From Nematopogon swammerdamellus (lineage: Eukaryota; Arthropoda; Insecta; Lepidoptera; Adelidae), in NCBI GenBank assembly GCA_946902875.1, contig OX336345.1, positions 17,329,395 through 17,393,394 of the forward strand: a stretch of DNA of 64,000 nucleotides. Reading direction: 5' to 3'. Made by a program: the position numbers and the translations under genes. Positions 1 through 11,520 of this stretch are shown one piece after another. The first letter of the stretch is position 1; the number at the start of each line of letters is the position of its first letter. Below the pieces are notes generated by a model. That model was given only the letters and a program-made list of their open reading frames with translations, had not been told where the DNA came from and searched no databases.

Positions 1-110
1 CTGGTATGGCATCTACCTTCTCGGTGGTGATATTGGCTGGACGGAGCATGTGCTTTGGCCCATCTGACTCAGCGGCCCATATACTGATTATATAAAAAAG
101 GGGTTCTAGA
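1..110 (-). repeat. Dispersed repeat R4, fragment
   Basis: Matches, in reverse orientation, the repeat at 58345-58590 (shared words such as GATATTGGCTG, GAGCATG, CTTTGGCCC and GACTCAGC). Other copies lie near 20705, 40505 and 46440. The copy is cut by the window edge and ends in a short A-run near 95-101. The function is unknown. Confidence 0.75.
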
Positions 111-419
111 TCAAGGGACATTTCGGGGTCACCCATAATCAGTCGCGTGGATTCGACACAGGATTGAGTCCAGAGGCGCAAGCTGGTAATGCGGTGAGCT
201 GTTCCACAATGAATTTTTGTATAGACTAAGTGGACATTGAAAAAATTTCCAGTGAAGTTTTTTGTCAGTTCTTCTTCGCTGTGATAATCGAACTGGCGGA
301 ATGTTACAATGTAAATATGTCAAATCTGAGCGCAGTGTACTGCCAATAGATGCTAAATAAACAATAAACAACAATAAACAATAAACAACACCTGCTCAAC
401 GAGTTGATGTCCCTTCCAT
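111..419. other. Unassigned AT-rich stretch
   Basis: No gene is recognised. The only structure is a short AATAAACAAC-type direct repeat near 354-390. The open frames here are short and repeat-derived. Confidence 0.5.
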
Positions 420-463
420 CGTTTTTAACCCCCGACGCAAAAAACGGAGGGGTGTTATAAGTT

Positions 464-504
<41 letters not shown>

Positions 505-905
505 TGTCTGTGGCATCGTAGCTCCCAAACGGATGGACCGATTTGGATGCGGTTTTTTTTATTAGGAAGCTTGTTTAATCGGGATGGTTCTTAGCTATGT
601 TTGTAATCAAGTAATCAAGTAATTAAGTAATAAAAAAAATTATTATCTTAAAAAGTGGACCGATTTTCATGCGGTTTCTTTTAAAAAGCTTGAAATAAAA
701 GTTAAATTACAAATTTAAAAAACCCCCGACCCTTAAAAAGCAAAAAATAATTTCCGTTTACTTACTTAAAGGAGTCGGGGGACCGCTAAGTAAATAAAAT
801 ATAAAACTCAGAGCTGCGCGGGAATTTACTTAGCGGTCTCCCGACTCCTTTAAGTAAGTAAACGGAAATTATTTTTTGCTTTTTAAGGGTCGGGGGTTTT
901 TTGAA
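420..905 (+). mobile_element. Fold-back repeat with AACCCCCGAC ends, copy 1
   Basis: This copy of about 485 bp starts with TTTTTAACCCCCGACG and ends with GGGTCGGGGGTTTTTT, so its ends are inverted repeats. Inside are a (GT)n microsatellite at about 470-503 and a long palindrome at about 721-899 (arms near 75 bp around a loop with AGCTGCGCGGG). A second copy in the opposite orientation lies at 2160-2650. It looks like a non-autonomous DNA element. The superfamily is not determined. Confidence 0.7.
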
Positions 906-2159
906 TTATTTGATACCAGCACCAGCGGCACGTTGTAAGGCTGCGGTCACAGTGGACGAAGCCCATTTGTATTCAGTAGCTGTTCGGAATTAAAGTCTGT
1001 GGTAGGTACTTCTAATGCTACGCCGTAGAACAGCGCACATTGTGTGAAACTTTACATTATGATGAATATTTCATACAAACAAACACAAGTACATTTGCTT
1101 CAGCGAAACTTCTTAACGCACGTTTGCGATGGGGACCTAACTCAGAAAAATTTAAACGTCAGGAAAGTACGAACGGAAGTGGCAACGCTCATAAGCTGGG
1201 CAGCGCATAGCGCTGCCTCAGTGCGATTTATGAAAGTTTTTTAAAGGAATATCTCATATATGGCGCGATCGCTATCAGAATTAAATTAATAATTTGATTT
1301 TAAATACAAAGCTTCGCTTCTGTCGGGTGTCACACAACACCTCAACTTTTTATTTATTATTGTTTTTCTATTTAGCATGATCGATAGATAGACTATTTGA
1401 TGTTCAAACGGATTATTATTCATAATAACACTTAATTACCGTGCGACGGAGAAAAGTATGTATTTCTGTTCCTGTGATATCGCCGTTCACAAGGGTGATA
1501 TATATTTTCGCCTTTGTGCAATCAAACATGAAGACTTTTATCTACCAGATGGTCGCGCTGACTCCTCTTCTAATCCTCTGAGTTCTTTACAGGAATCATC
1601 ACCCATTTTCTTTGAATATTACTATTAGACATAGTCCTCTTTAGATTCGCACTAAGTCCCTCTACTGCACGTTCCACGACTCCACTGTTTGCCTATCATG
1701 GCCTTGACGTCGTCGGTCTATGTAGGAATATATTTTTGGCGGTTTCGCCCAATAAGCGCTATTCACTGCCATCCCACGCTCTTCGCACATTGTTTCCCTT
1801 CATACGCCGGCAACCAAAAGAAATCATATTCTTTCTAAATTCGAACATATCGAGATACGCCGCCGCCGCCGCCGCCGCGCGCCTTGCTTTTATCATTCTA
1901 CAATAAAAAAACCAAGCCAGAAAGTCTATTGTCGAAACGAAATACTTCACAAAAGCGATATAGATTGCTCCGAATCAAATATTGAAAGAGATTGCCTCAG
2001 AACAATATGCACTAGACCCGGCTCCAAGCGTCTCTCCCGCCCCACAGAACATAAAAACCAGTAAAAGTCGAGCGATAACTCCTTGTGCGTATCGCAAGTG
2101 AGCGTAGCTCCGCTCACTTGATATCCGCCCATATCAGTCGCCAGTCACAATTGTCACAG
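906..2159. other. Unassigned sequence between two fold-back repeats
   Basis: No convincing gene or known mobile element is visible. A GCC trinucleotide run lies at about 1860-1880. The small open frames show no recognisable domain. The words GGCGCGATCGCTATC and ATTAAATTAATAAT near 1262-1295 recur in similar form at about 53130-53165, so part of this is probably repeat-derived. Confidence 0.4.
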
Positions 2160-2650
2160 AACCCATCAAATAAAAAAAGTTAAATTACAATTTTAGAAAA
2201 CTCCGAACCTTAAAAAGTCTAAAATAATTTTCGTTTACTTACTTAAAGGAGTAAGCTAAGTAAATTCCCGCGCAGCTCTGAGTTTTTATATTTTACTTAC
2301 TTAGCGGTCCCGCGACTCCTTTGAGTAAGTAAAGGGAAATTATTTTTTATTTTTTAAGGGTCGGGGATTTTTTTAATTTGTAATTTTACATTTTATATTT
2401 CAAGCTTTAAAAAACGCATGCAAATTGGTCAACTTTTTAAGATAATTAATTTTTCTATTACTTAATGGCTTGATTATTTTATTACAAACCCAGCTAACAA
2501 CCATCCCGATTAAACCAGCTTTCGAAATAAAAAACCGCATCCAAATAGGTCCATCCGTTTGGAAGCTACGATGCCACAGACAGACACACCCATACACACA
2601 TACGTTAAACTTATAACACCCCTCTTTTTTCGTCGGGGGTTAAAAATACA
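2160..2650 (-). mobile_element. Fold-back repeat with AACCCCCGAC ends, copy 2 (inverted)
   Basis: This is a reverse-orientation relative of 420-905. The palindrome part is at about 2196-2375 (arms with TTTACTTACTTAAAGGAGT), followed by the reverse complement of the CCAAACGGATGGACC segment, ending CGTCGGGGGTTAAAAA. The palindrome arms have diverged more than in copy 1, so this copy looks older. Confidence 0.7.
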
Positions 2651-2689
2651 ACAACGCAAAACCTATATGATCTATACATGTCTTTCAAA

Positions 2690-2850
2690 GCCTAGTGATA
2701 TTTTTTGAAAACAATATTGAAAATTATATTGACAAATTATTATTGCGGGAATTTTACTGACGATGTGAATTTGAATGTGACCAATTGAATGTGAACAATC
2801 ATATTTACAAATAAATGTTTTTGACTTTGACTTGACTTGAATATTTTTAA
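2690..2850 (+). repeat. LINE-like 3' tail with TGACTT repeats
   Basis: The stretch ends in AAATAAATGTTTTTGACTT followed by TGACTTGACTTG. Many lepidopteran non-LTR retrotransposons end in such TGACTT reiterations after an AATAAA-like signal. No coding part of the element remains, so the family cannot be named. Confidence 0.45.
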
Positions 2851-3240
2851 TGGTATACAAAGTTATAGTAAGGAATCTGTACTATTTGCTCTGGCCGAGG
2901 CGATAGTAAATTTAGTGCTTACGGCATAAAACTATTTTGATAGATAAAATCGCATTCATCTGAGTGTAGTAACGTCTCGCGGGCGGCAGCACGAGGCATG
3001 CGCGCACGCACTCGTTATTCGTGCAAGATGAGAATAGCTACGGAACCCTCTGCGTGTCAACAACGTTCGCACTTTACAAACTTTTTTTATGTTCTGTGGT
3101 CGCTCTCCAACTTCGGACCGCGCTTAGTAAAAGGAGCGGACCTTTATTAATTTCTCGATAGAACGTCTTGATAATTTTTGTCTCTAGAGAGCTCTTCGCT
3201 GGTGGCACTAATTGAGGCAATTGTGGCACGACAGATGTAA
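2851..3240. other. Unassigned sequence
   Basis: No gene or repeat family is recognised. It contains a moderately GC-rich patch near 2975-3060. Confidence 0.4.
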
Positions 3241-3261
3241 AATTTTACCAGATTTTCAAAG

Positions 3262-3440
3262 TTTTTGGGTTCCGTACCTCAAGGATGTGACAATGTAACT
3301 AACGGCGTGACTGGTGTGACCGTCTGTGCCTCTGTCTGTCCGTCAACTGTCGTGTAAACTATAGATCACATCAAGTTGAAATTTAGTTTTTTGGAGAATA
3401 ATAATTTTCCTAACTACTAAAGCGGAAAATCTGGAATGAC
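3262..3440 (-). repeat. R2-like repeat fragment
   Basis: It opens with TTTTTGGGTTCCGTACCTCA and contains the usual pyrimidine run with TCTGTCTGTCCGTC, then a segment AAGTTGAAATTTAG like the one in the copy at 19117-20046. A SINE fragment directly follows at 3443. Confidence 0.55.
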
Positions 3441-3442
3441 CA

Positions 3443-3560
3443 TTTTTTTTATGGAAACTGACACGGTTGGCTACATCACCTACAACATCCGTGATGTCAG
3501 CCCATAACACCGGGTGAACTAGGTGCCATGTTAGTGCTTCCCTTCGGTTTGACCTACGCG
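3443..3560 (-). repeat. A-tailed SINE, 3' part
   Basis: On the plus strand it reads T-run, ATGGAAACTGACACGGTTGG, then ACATCCGTGATGTCAGCCCA and the GGTGAAC...GTGCC block. It is therefore the tail half of the SINE whose full copies are at 8217, 11930, 20096, 41335 and 42550. The sense strand is minus because the A-tail lies at the low coordinate. Confidence 0.75.
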
Positions 3561-4023
3561 TGCGGCGGCGCCGTCTTCGATTCTATGTTCGCTTAAAAGT
3601 CGAGAACTACTCAAGCAATTCTCATAGGTCTTCACTGCCGTTTCTCACATCAACAGCTACAGTCAGCGCGTACGTTTGTGGCCTCCGGCAGGAAAGTGAG
3701 AATGGAATGTATAGTGTTGTGAATCGATCTCTGAAAGTAACGACATTTACGAAACCTCTTTTTTATTTATGACATTAAATTATTTATCTAATCAGGTTTT
3801 ATTGCGTGGTTGAAGTACGAAGACAAAACAGGGATAATAGTTTAAAGATCTATCGGCCTCCGCCCGCAGAGGCCACGAACGTGCGCGCTAACAGTACTTA
3901 GTTTGGCATATAGTCAAGAAAGCATTTGCAAAATGTATTCAAAATTGGGCCCACATTTAGTGTCGCATTCAAACCCTACTAATTTTACAATTATATTTCT
4001 CACGAAAGATAGACATACATCTT
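3561..4023. other. Unassigned sequence
   Basis: No recognisable gene. The 70-residue open frame starting near 3560 begins in the SINE edge and shows no domain. Confidence 0.4.
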
Positions 4024-4437
4024 TTTAAGGGTTCCGTATCCGGTACGGGACCCTATTACTAAGCCTACGCCGTCTGTCTGTCCATCCGTCCGTCCGTCCG
4101 TCCGTCCGTCTGTCCGAGGACTGTATCTCTTGAACCGTAACAGGTAGCCCGTTGAAATTTTCACAGAATATGTGTTATTTATAGCCGATATAACAACAAA
4201 TAATAAAAATAAGAAAAATTTAAAAAATCACGGGGGTTCCCATAGAAGAAACTAAAAAGTGTGTGCGCGCGCGCCATATACCGAAAATATTATGCATTTT
4301 AACTAATCATCATGAATTTAAACTAATATGAAGCCATTCATAAACACGCCATAGATGGCGTGAGTGGCGCGACCATGACATGTCGATACGGAACCATCGG
4401 TGCGCGAGTTCGACTCGCACTTGGCCGGGTTTTTTAT
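4024..4437 (-). repeat. R2 repeat, near full length
   Basis: It begins TTTTTAAGGGTTCCGTATCC, then has the GTCTGTCTGTCC/GTCC run, ATCTCTTGAACCGTAA, TTTTCACAGAATATGTG, and ends GCGCGAGTTCGACTCGCACT TGGCCGG. Copies with the same ends occur at 7905, 11043, 14535, 14941, 15962, 38828 and 44640. The GAGTTCGACTCGC word resembles a pol III B box, but no complete tRNA-like head is visible. Confidence 0.75.
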
Positions 4438-4530
4438 GAAAACTGACTCGCTTGGCTACATCAACTGCAACATTCGTGAGCTCATAACGCCTTGGTGAAA
4501 TAGATTCTACGTCAGTACTTCGCTTTAGTC
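4432..4530 (-). repeat. A-tailed SINE, 3' fragment
   Basis: This is a diverged tail part (TTTATGAAAACTGACTCGCT, then a CATTCGTGAGCTCATAAC variant). It directly abuts the R2 copy, which suggests insertion into or next to its end. Confidence 0.6.
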
Positions 4531-4564
4531 GTGCCGGCTCCACAAATTGGAGGAAAACACCCAC

Positions 4565-5329
4565 TATTTACATAGCAAAATGTATTCCCGAAACAGCAAA
4601 CTTATATAATATTCTCGTGAATTTCCTATTCTAGGTCACCTGTTCTCTAAACTAAAATTTTCTCAATCAACATTTTCCGTTGTCGGTAGAAAATCTGTTT
4701 TTTTTTATTTGCCAAAAGTGTTCAGCGGCAGCGGCCCTCTGCCGGCTTAATGAAAACTTTTTATTGGCTAGCGATCTCATTATGAGTTGCGAAGGGCACT
4801 CGACTACGAACTTTCACTCCTATAGGAGCGGGGGCCAAACTTTTGGGATCACTGATCGCTTTTTTCCTAACATATACACACATATGTGCGAGCATGTGGG
4901 TATAAGAAATTAGATTCTTAGAGTATCACATCCATGTATGTATTCAGACGTATGTATAACAGAATATTTCTATTACATCATACGTAACCGTAACATCATA
5001 CCTCTCTTCCAATGGGGTAGGTGGAGACAGCGTATAACGTTTAATTTAATTTATATGTATTAACACATGTATGGCTTGTATTTTACTAGCATGTACTTAT
5101 AATAAGTATTCTTATTTTATCTTCAATTCTCATCATTACATTCCACTATATTATCGAATCTCAAACATCCAAAGGTTTATGTTTATGTTAGTACTAAGCA
5201 CGTACTCGCTTTTTATATATTTTTAATTAGAAAAATGCAAATCGAAAAACATTGGAAAAAATACAATTGCCACAAACTATTCTTGTTCGCCTGCATGTAC
5301 TTCTTCCACATCCCAAAGGTTAGTTAGAA
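4565..5329. other. Unassigned AT-rich stretch
   Basis: No gene or known repeat family is visible. The ORF beginning near 4680 has no recognisable domain. Confidence 0.4.
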
Positions 5330-5412
5330 TAGAATGCCTCGCGGCATTAAGCTCGCCTATTGTGCCTAATTTGTATAAATTGGTATTCAATAAAGAATAT
5401 ATAGATACATAC
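5330..5412 (+). repeat. LINE-like 3' tail
   Basis: The short segment GCCTCGCGGCATTAAGCTCG followed by TTCAATAAAGAATATATAGA resembles the 3' end of lepidopteran LINEs (GCGGCATTAAG motif, then AATAAAG). Only the tail is present. Confidence 0.4.
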
Positions 5413-5884
5413 ACTTAATGGCTACCATATGCTACGAATGTAAATACCGGAAATGTGCTTAGTCTTTATTTATTTTGTCGGAAACGAAATAAGACTCATA
5501 TTATATTACCATTTTCAATATAAAAATGATATCTTTGTTAGATAAATTCACAAGAAGAACAGCGCTTATTTGAAACCGCTTATGAATTTATTTATCACAC
5601 AAATAAACCACGTTTCAGTCGAGACGCACAATCGGCGCGTGCATAAATAAACGTAAAAGATTTATACTGAGAGAAATTTCGTAATAAATAAATCAGCTCA
5701 CCGTTATCAGCGGCGCCGCGTCCTCACTTCCCTTCGGTTTTTCCAGGAGGCAGCCGCGGGGTCACTCAGTGGCACAAAGTTATCAGATACACAGTCAGCA
5801 GCACGATTACGATAAACATATTTATATATACTTCCTTTATATTATTTAAATGTATACTAAAACACGAATAAACATTTGTATTTT
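5413..5884. other. Unassigned sequence
   Basis: AT-rich, with a small GC-rich patch near 5705-5765. No feature is supported. Confidence 0.35.
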
Positions 5885-6120
5885 ATTGCCAGGGCGGGAT
5901 TTTCAAGCGCGGGCGGCACGGTTGGGCGGGCGCGAAGCCTGAAGAGCGACCGTTTTAGCCGACAAACGATTCCACACTGAGGGATGCTGTCAGCCCGACC
6001 GAGCCCTACGGACGCACCCCAGCGCCGCGACCTAGATCTCTACATGTACAACCGCACCTATACGTGGGCGCGCGTACGTATAGGACTGTACGCGCCGATA
6101 TCCTGACGAAGCGAATGATG
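5885..6120. other. GC-rich block of unknown role
   Basis: Base composition rises sharply compared with the flanks (runs such as GCGCGGGCGGCACGG and GGGCGGGCGCGAAG). It is CpG-rich. It has no long open frame and no match I recognise. It could be a promoter/5' exon of an unseen gene or part of a repeat. Confidence 0.3.
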
Positions 6121-6224
6121 GGCTTTTTCTTCCAATTACGGGTTTGAAAACTGCGCGCCCGATTGGCTGTGGAAAGCTACTAGTTTGCAACTATGTAAAT
6201 CTATTACATATAATTTATGTGATA

Positions 6225-7000
6225 AATTGGTTATTAAACAGTGTGGGCCGGTACTTGAAAAGAATAACCCCACTGCATCTCTCCCCTTGCATTAACGTAA
6301 AAGGTGACTTAGGGATAAGGACAAGATGCCGTGCATAAGGGCGACAGGAAGTTAATTAAGAATTTATGTGTTAATTGGTTATTAAACCGTGTGGGGCCGG
6401 TATTTGAAAAGAATAGCCACACTGCATCTCTCCCCGTGCATTTCGTTAAAGGCGACTAAGGGATAAGGACAAGATACTGCGCTAAAGGGCGATAGGATAG
6501 CCACTTCTCACCTTGGCGCAGTCCTTCCACCTAGTCAAGCAGCAGGTGGGTTCGTGCCTTACTTGCTGCTTGATAGTTGTCTTGTCCGTATACTATGCTA
6601 AACGTGGTGGTCGGTGTTGTTCTGTAATTTGCCAGAGTCCTTATAGCACAACACGGATTATTCTGCTTACCCTGATTGTCGTGATACAGCGTGTGTTATG
6701 TATGTATGTATGGTTATTAAACTGTGTGGGCCGGTACTTGAAAAAAAATAGCCCCATTGCATGTCGTAAGGGCGACAGGCTAGCCAGCCACCTCTCACCT
6801 TGGTGCGGTGCTTCCACCGCGTCTTGCAGCAGGTGGGCCTTCATGCCTTACTTGCTGCCGTTACATTGTCCGAATACTTTGCTAAATGTGGTGGTCGGTG
6901 TTGTGCTGTAATTTACTAGAATACTTGTAGCACAACACCGATTACTCTGCTTACCCCGATTGTCGGGATGCGGCGTGTGGTGTATATGCGTGATTATTAA
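6225..7000 (+). repeat. Tandem cluster of SINE-head and CACAACACCGATTAC units
   Basis: The SINE head block (GTGTGGGCCGGTACTTGAAA) recurs at about 6240, 6380 and 6722. From 6490 a second block follows (TCTCACCTTGG...GCAGCAGGTGGG...GGTCGGTGTTGT...GCACAACACCGATTACTCTG), and the whole repeats at about 6780 with a spacing near 290 bp. Related pieces lie at 40310-40500 and 47755-47850. The ORF through 6513-6911 is an accident of this duplication. Confidence 0.65.
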
Positions 7001-7904
7001 ACTATTAATGTTCGCACGCCAAATATTCCTACTAATTTATTTATTTATTATAGAACCAACATATTAGTTGGAAACAATTAAGTCGTATAACTTGTACAAT
7101 GTGAAAGACTATGACAGACAATGACAAGCCGTAAGTAATTCTACATACATATTTTAAGCAAGCACTAATACATCTCCTTTGTTAAATCGTCGAAGACTAA
7201 ACAAGGAAGAACATTTTGATTGCCTTGCAAGAAAGAGAAACGAATTATAAATAGTAATAAAATATTGAATATGCTGTGTGTAATAATGCTGATGTTGAAT
7301 TGTCCTCTACATTTTGCATTAACTATTTATGTCTCTGAAATATTTTTGCTGTCTGAATTTTTAATTGCAACTCAGATAATACATTCGATTTAAAGTTTAT
7401 TTTCGTATAATACATAAGTAGGTACCTAATCGTAGATACTCTAAATAGTGCTAGTATTATTTATAAGGTTTAACATTTAAAATACTTTATTTGAAATAAA
7501 ATAATTAAATCTAGACCTAAAAATAATATCTAAATTAACTATAAAAATAAATGTAACTACAAATAAAAATAAGCGTCCATTAGCATGGTCCCCGTGACTG
7601 GCGGAGATATGTCGAATTGCATAGGTAAAACCCCAAATTAATAGTTTGAGCCGGTCTTGAGTTATGAGCGAACGTACACACATACATACAGACATTGTAT
7701 ACTATGTGGGTAAATATATATATTATATAATTAGGTTTCGTGTTTACATCCACGCTTATGTGTTTACCAGCGCAACCTATCAAAACTTTATGGCCCACAT
7801 TATAACGACCGTGTGTAGTGCGACTGTCTTGGACTACGAGCAAGAAATGTTAAGAGACCAATCATTATTAGATAAAAAAAAGAGGAATAAAGTAGGTAAA
7901 CCAT
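7001..7904. other. Unassigned AT-rich stretch
   Basis: Very AT-rich, with no gene or repeat that I recognise. The open frames at 7477-7984 on both strands overlap one another and carry no domain. Confidence 0.4.
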
Positions 7905-8200
7905 ATTTTTTAGGGTTCCATACGGGACTCTATTACCAAGCCTTCTCCGTTTGCCCCTATGTTTTTCCTTCCTGTATCTTTTGAACTGTAATAGCTCTGT
8001 GAAATTTTCACAAAATATGTGCTATTATTAACGCGTATCCTAACAAATAACAAATTAAGTTTTTTTTTTTCAACTATTCGTTGTGTTTGATCTATCGTAA
8101 AATCGATTATCATACAAGTGTCAAACTGTTGTGATTATAGTCATACTCTAAAGTAATACAACAAATACTAAAAACCGGCTAAATGCGAGTCGGGTTCACA
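7905..8200 (-). repeat. R2 repeat copy
   Basis: It starts TTTTTTAGGGTTCCATACGG, continues with CAAGCCTTCTCCG, CTGTATCTTTTGAACTGTAA and TTTTCACAAAATATGTG, and ends in an AACCGGCTAAATGCGAGTCG stretch in which the usual B-box-like word is damaged. Confidence 0.65.
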
Positions 8201-8216
8201 CTGACGATCCCGAACT

Positions 8217-8536
8217 CGCTTTTTTTATGTAAACTGACACGGTTGGTTACATCACCTACAACATCCGTGATGTCACCCATAACACCGGGTGAACTTGGTG
8301 CCACGTCAGTGCCTCCCGTAGGTCGTGGCGGCTACACTCAACGGGACGGAAAACACAAACTATTTACATAGCCGTTTCGACCGACCTTTCATTCAGTGCG
8401 GTGGTTACCCGGGCGGGTTAAACCCTACCACCTAGTAATATAAGAAGGGAGTCATATCCCTTAGTCGCCTTTTACGACATACACGGGGAGAGATGCAGTG
8501 GCGCTATTCTTTTAAAGTACCGGCCCCACACGGTTC
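8217..8536 (-). repeat. A-tailed SINE, full copy
   Basis: Full-length copy. Tail end first on the plus strand (T-run then ATGTAAACTGACACGGTTGG), then the body with GGTCGAAACGG (as CCGTTTCGACC), ACCCGGGCGGGTTAAACCCT and CACCTAGTAATATAAGAAGG, then the head (ACACGGGGAGAGATGCAGTG and CCGGCCCCACACGGT). It carries the 'GTGTGGGGCCGG' type head with no obvious A and B boxes. Confidence 0.8.
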
Positions 8537-8984
8537 AAATGGTAAAAATCGCTTCTCGCCCATTGGTCAGACCGGCGCACCAACACAAACACCCAGCTGT
8601 TATATTCTGCGTCAGGTGGACCTTGACCATCCATTTTCGAAGCGAAAAAAAAATAATAATCGTAAACATCGAAAATATTTTCTTCTGTGTGCTGACTCTG
8701 CTTCTTTCCTTACTCACAGGTCCTGGGCATCCGCTTTCTCTGGATTTTCATGAGCATTCCTTCTAGACAGGCATCCATTATTCTCTTTACGCGTGCCCAT
8801 GTGCGATATTTACCGTTATGTCGCGATGAAATATTGGACGACAAAGGTGGATAAACGTTGGCGAAGGCGAGAGAGAAATAGAAATTGGTCTGTTTTAAGC
8901 GGCGGCGTTTTGGACCAAACGCTATGGCGCGCGATAGGTTAATAGGTTTTATTTATGGCGCCAACGTGAAAATAATGAACGAAT
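8537..8984. other. Unassigned sequence
   Basis: No gene is supported. The frames at 8493-8766 begin inside the SINE and have no domain. Confidence 0.4.
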
Positions 8985-9140
8985 GAATGAAGGTGGCCAA
9001 GTGGTCAGGGTGTCAGCTTCTCTTGCGTCCGAGAGGTCCGAGGTTCTAATTCGGTCGGGGGGTACCAATATTTTTTTGTGGCAGAAAAATATACCTAATT
9101 TATTTTTCACACTGAAATCGTGTGAAAAATAAATTACGTA
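8985..9140 (+). repeat. tRNA-derived SINE, 5' part
   Basis: A tRNA-like head is visible: an A-box-like word GGCCAAGTGGTCAGG near 8994 and a B-box-like GAGGTTCTAATTCGG near 9040, then GGTACCAATATTTTTTTGTG. A perfect-looking 15-bp hairpin follows at about 9098-9136 (TTTATTTTTCACA and its complement). A better preserved relative lies at 23156. It does not fold as a normal tRNA gene, and its B box carries a substitution. Confidence 0.65.
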
Positions 9141-9834
9141 AATTAATTCAAATAATCGATCATAAAATTAAATGTTTATATGTTTATCCTGGGTGTCACA
9201 GTTCGACCGGCTTTGCTTACCGCCACGGGATTCAAAAAAGTTCAGTAAAATTGCTCTTCTAGAACTCGTAATTTTTGAATTAATCGCAATTACAGGGACA
9301 GTTTCCGATATTGGACATGGTTTTGGCGAGTTTCATACGGCATAAAACCTTGATTATGTAAAGAAAAAAAAAAAAAAATAACTAGTGCTAGGAAAAAATG
9401 TTACTGAACTTTTTTTTAAAGCTTATTAAAATAGGAATCTTGTTGTGGTAAGCATTTACGGTCGAATTGGACAACCTCTAGCTATATGGAATTATAACAT
9501 GGCGATTAATAGTTTTACAAATACATCCATTAATGCATTTCTATAGATTTTATAAATACTTAGTGAATTCATATTGTGTTATATTTATATATATATTCAT
9601 ATTCTTATACAATAATTGTTCACACAACGAGGGTTCCGTAGCAATTCTTTCTTGCACGAGTGTGCGCAGCGATGATGCGATCGCACCGTGTCCCGCCCGT
9701 GCGCGGCGTCAGCGCCGCCGCCGATTTCTATTTTAATTTGAATGCTATTTTCACAATAATCATTAAAAAAAATCAATTCATGCCGTAAGGACTAAGCCTA
9801 ATTTTTTTTTAGATTTATAAGCTTGAAGTTCGGG
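9141..9834. other. Unassigned sequence
   Basis: Low-complexity A- and T-runs and one GC-rich patch at 9655-9725. Nothing further is supported. Confidence 0.35.
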
Positions 9835-9945
9835 AATATAATCACCTCGGACAACGCGTTTGACAGACAGACGGACGGACGGACAGACACCAGACTATAA
9901 GGGTGCACTCCAGCGACAATGGCTAAGGAGCCCTTAAAAAGTTAA
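9835..9945 (+). repeat. R2 repeat fragment
   Basis: It contains the purine-strand run GACAGACAGACGGACGGACG and ends in GGAGCCCTTAAAAAG, as at the low-complexity end of R2. Confidence 0.45.
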
Positions 9946-11040
9946 TTCATATCATGACGAATTATCATTTTGCAATGACAATACCGGTTTCGGATATTAT
10001 TTTCTATGAGTGCATGCATACTAAACGTATTCCTCTCAACGCTTACAAATTAGATTTTGATTGATTAGCCCTGCCCGAAATGTGACTTGATATATTACTA
10101 TGCAGGGGACGCCATCGCTCCTGGCCATCGATCGAAAGTTTCACTCCTTTCGTGACACTCTCGGTGATAAATTGATCAGTTTAATAGCCTTGCGAAATGG
10201 GAGTTTTCATTGGAACTCGAAGATTGAGTTTTGGGTTTCTGACTATTTGTCAGGCTCGATTCTTTTGTGCACGGTAACGAATAGTTTGTCGAAACCCCAA
10301 CACAGGCGCAGATTTGTGACCAAGACGTGGGCTCGTTTCACAGTTTTAGAAAAAAAGCGGTAGAGAGGGTTTCCTACCATTCCGTTTTCCGTGAGAGCTT
10401 TAAAGCTTAGGATTTTCGTTTAAGTTTTCCTGTCAACTATAAGAAAAGCTCTATATTTGCAAATTTTTTTTAGAAATTTTAGAGACAGTGGTTTCGAAGA
10501 ATTGGGGTGAAGGGGGGGAGGAATGCTGGATCTTTGTATATTTTGAACAATACTTTTTAAAATTATAAAAAAAAAATGTATTCCTTATAATTATTATTGA
10601 TAGGTATAAAGCCCTTTTATTTGATGATGCTGATGAGGTCACATGATGCAATTGAAAAAGAAAAATTAACTTTCCAATCTGTCCCCTAAAATTTACCCTT
10701 CAAACCGAAATTGGTTCATTTACGCTATACGTCCGTGACTGTGTCATCAAACTCTGTGCTAGATTCAGAGAAAATAAGCTATAACAGACGGACAGACGCA
10801 ATAGTGATTCCGTTTTCCCCTCTTTTGAAGTATGGAACCCTAAAAAAGGGTTACGAGAATGATTTTTTTTTTATGAAAAACCTGGTGGCTGTGCCGAGGG
10901 ACCAGAAGTAGCAAAAACATCCAAGTGCATCTCACGGCGCGAAACAACACGCTCAGCGAGACACCATACCATCAGATACCCCTATATTTATCCCGATAGA
11001 TACGATGACAAGGAATAAGGATCGTTGGGGATATTTCGTT
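9946..11040. other. Unassigned sequence
   Basis: No recognisable gene. The open frames at 10100-10363 and 10711-10911 show no domain. A possible R2 remnant (AGACGGACAGACGC and GGAACCCTAAAAAAG) is at about 10785-10850. Confidence 0.35.
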
Positions 11041-11042
11041 CT

Positions 11043-11520
11043 TTTTAGGTTTCCGTATTCACACGGGACCATATTATCATAGTTTTTTTTTTATGGAAAC
11101 TGACACGGTTGTCTACATCACCTACCACATCCGCGATGTCAGCCCATAACACCGGGTGAACTTGGTGCCATGTCAGTACTTCCCTTCGGTCGTGCCGGCT
11201 AGTAAAAGAAGACTGTTTGATCTCTGCTATTACTTAGCCTACGCCGTCTGTTCGTTTGCCTGTCCGTCCGTCTGTCTGTCCATCCGACCGAAATTTCAAG
11301 GGCAGTATCTTTTGATAGATAGCCGGTTGAAATTTTAAACAAAAATAAAACAAAAAGAATCCATTAATACATAATCACGCTACTAAATAGTAGATGACGT
11401 CACAGATATTTATATTTTCGTTGCAGACATACAAAAGATAGACGGATATGGTTTTTGGCAGGTATGGTATAGCGAATATACGGAACCCTCCGTGCGCGAG
11501 TAAAACTGTCACTTTACAGA
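11043..11520 (-). repeat. R2 repeat interrupted by a SINE fragment
   Basis: The 5' border TTTTTAGGTTTCCGTATTCA is followed by ACACGGGACCATATTATCA. The copy then resumes at about 11221 with TTACTTAGCCTACGCCGTCT after a SINE fragment. The far end (ACGGAACCCTCCGTGCGCGA) is near 11481-11500. The SINE therefore inserted into an existing R2 copy. Confidence 0.6.
11081..11215 (-). repeat. A-tailed SINE 3' fragment nested in R2
   Basis: T-run, ATGGAAACTGACACGGTTGT, CATCCGCGATGTCAGCCCAT, up to CCTTCGGTCGTGCCGGCTAG. This is the same tail half as other copies, truncated before the body, which fits 5' truncation on insertion. Confidence 0.7.

Noticed and set aside
6513..6911. A 132-residue protein
   Set aside because: The frame spans the duplicated SINE-head and CACAACACCGA repeat units.
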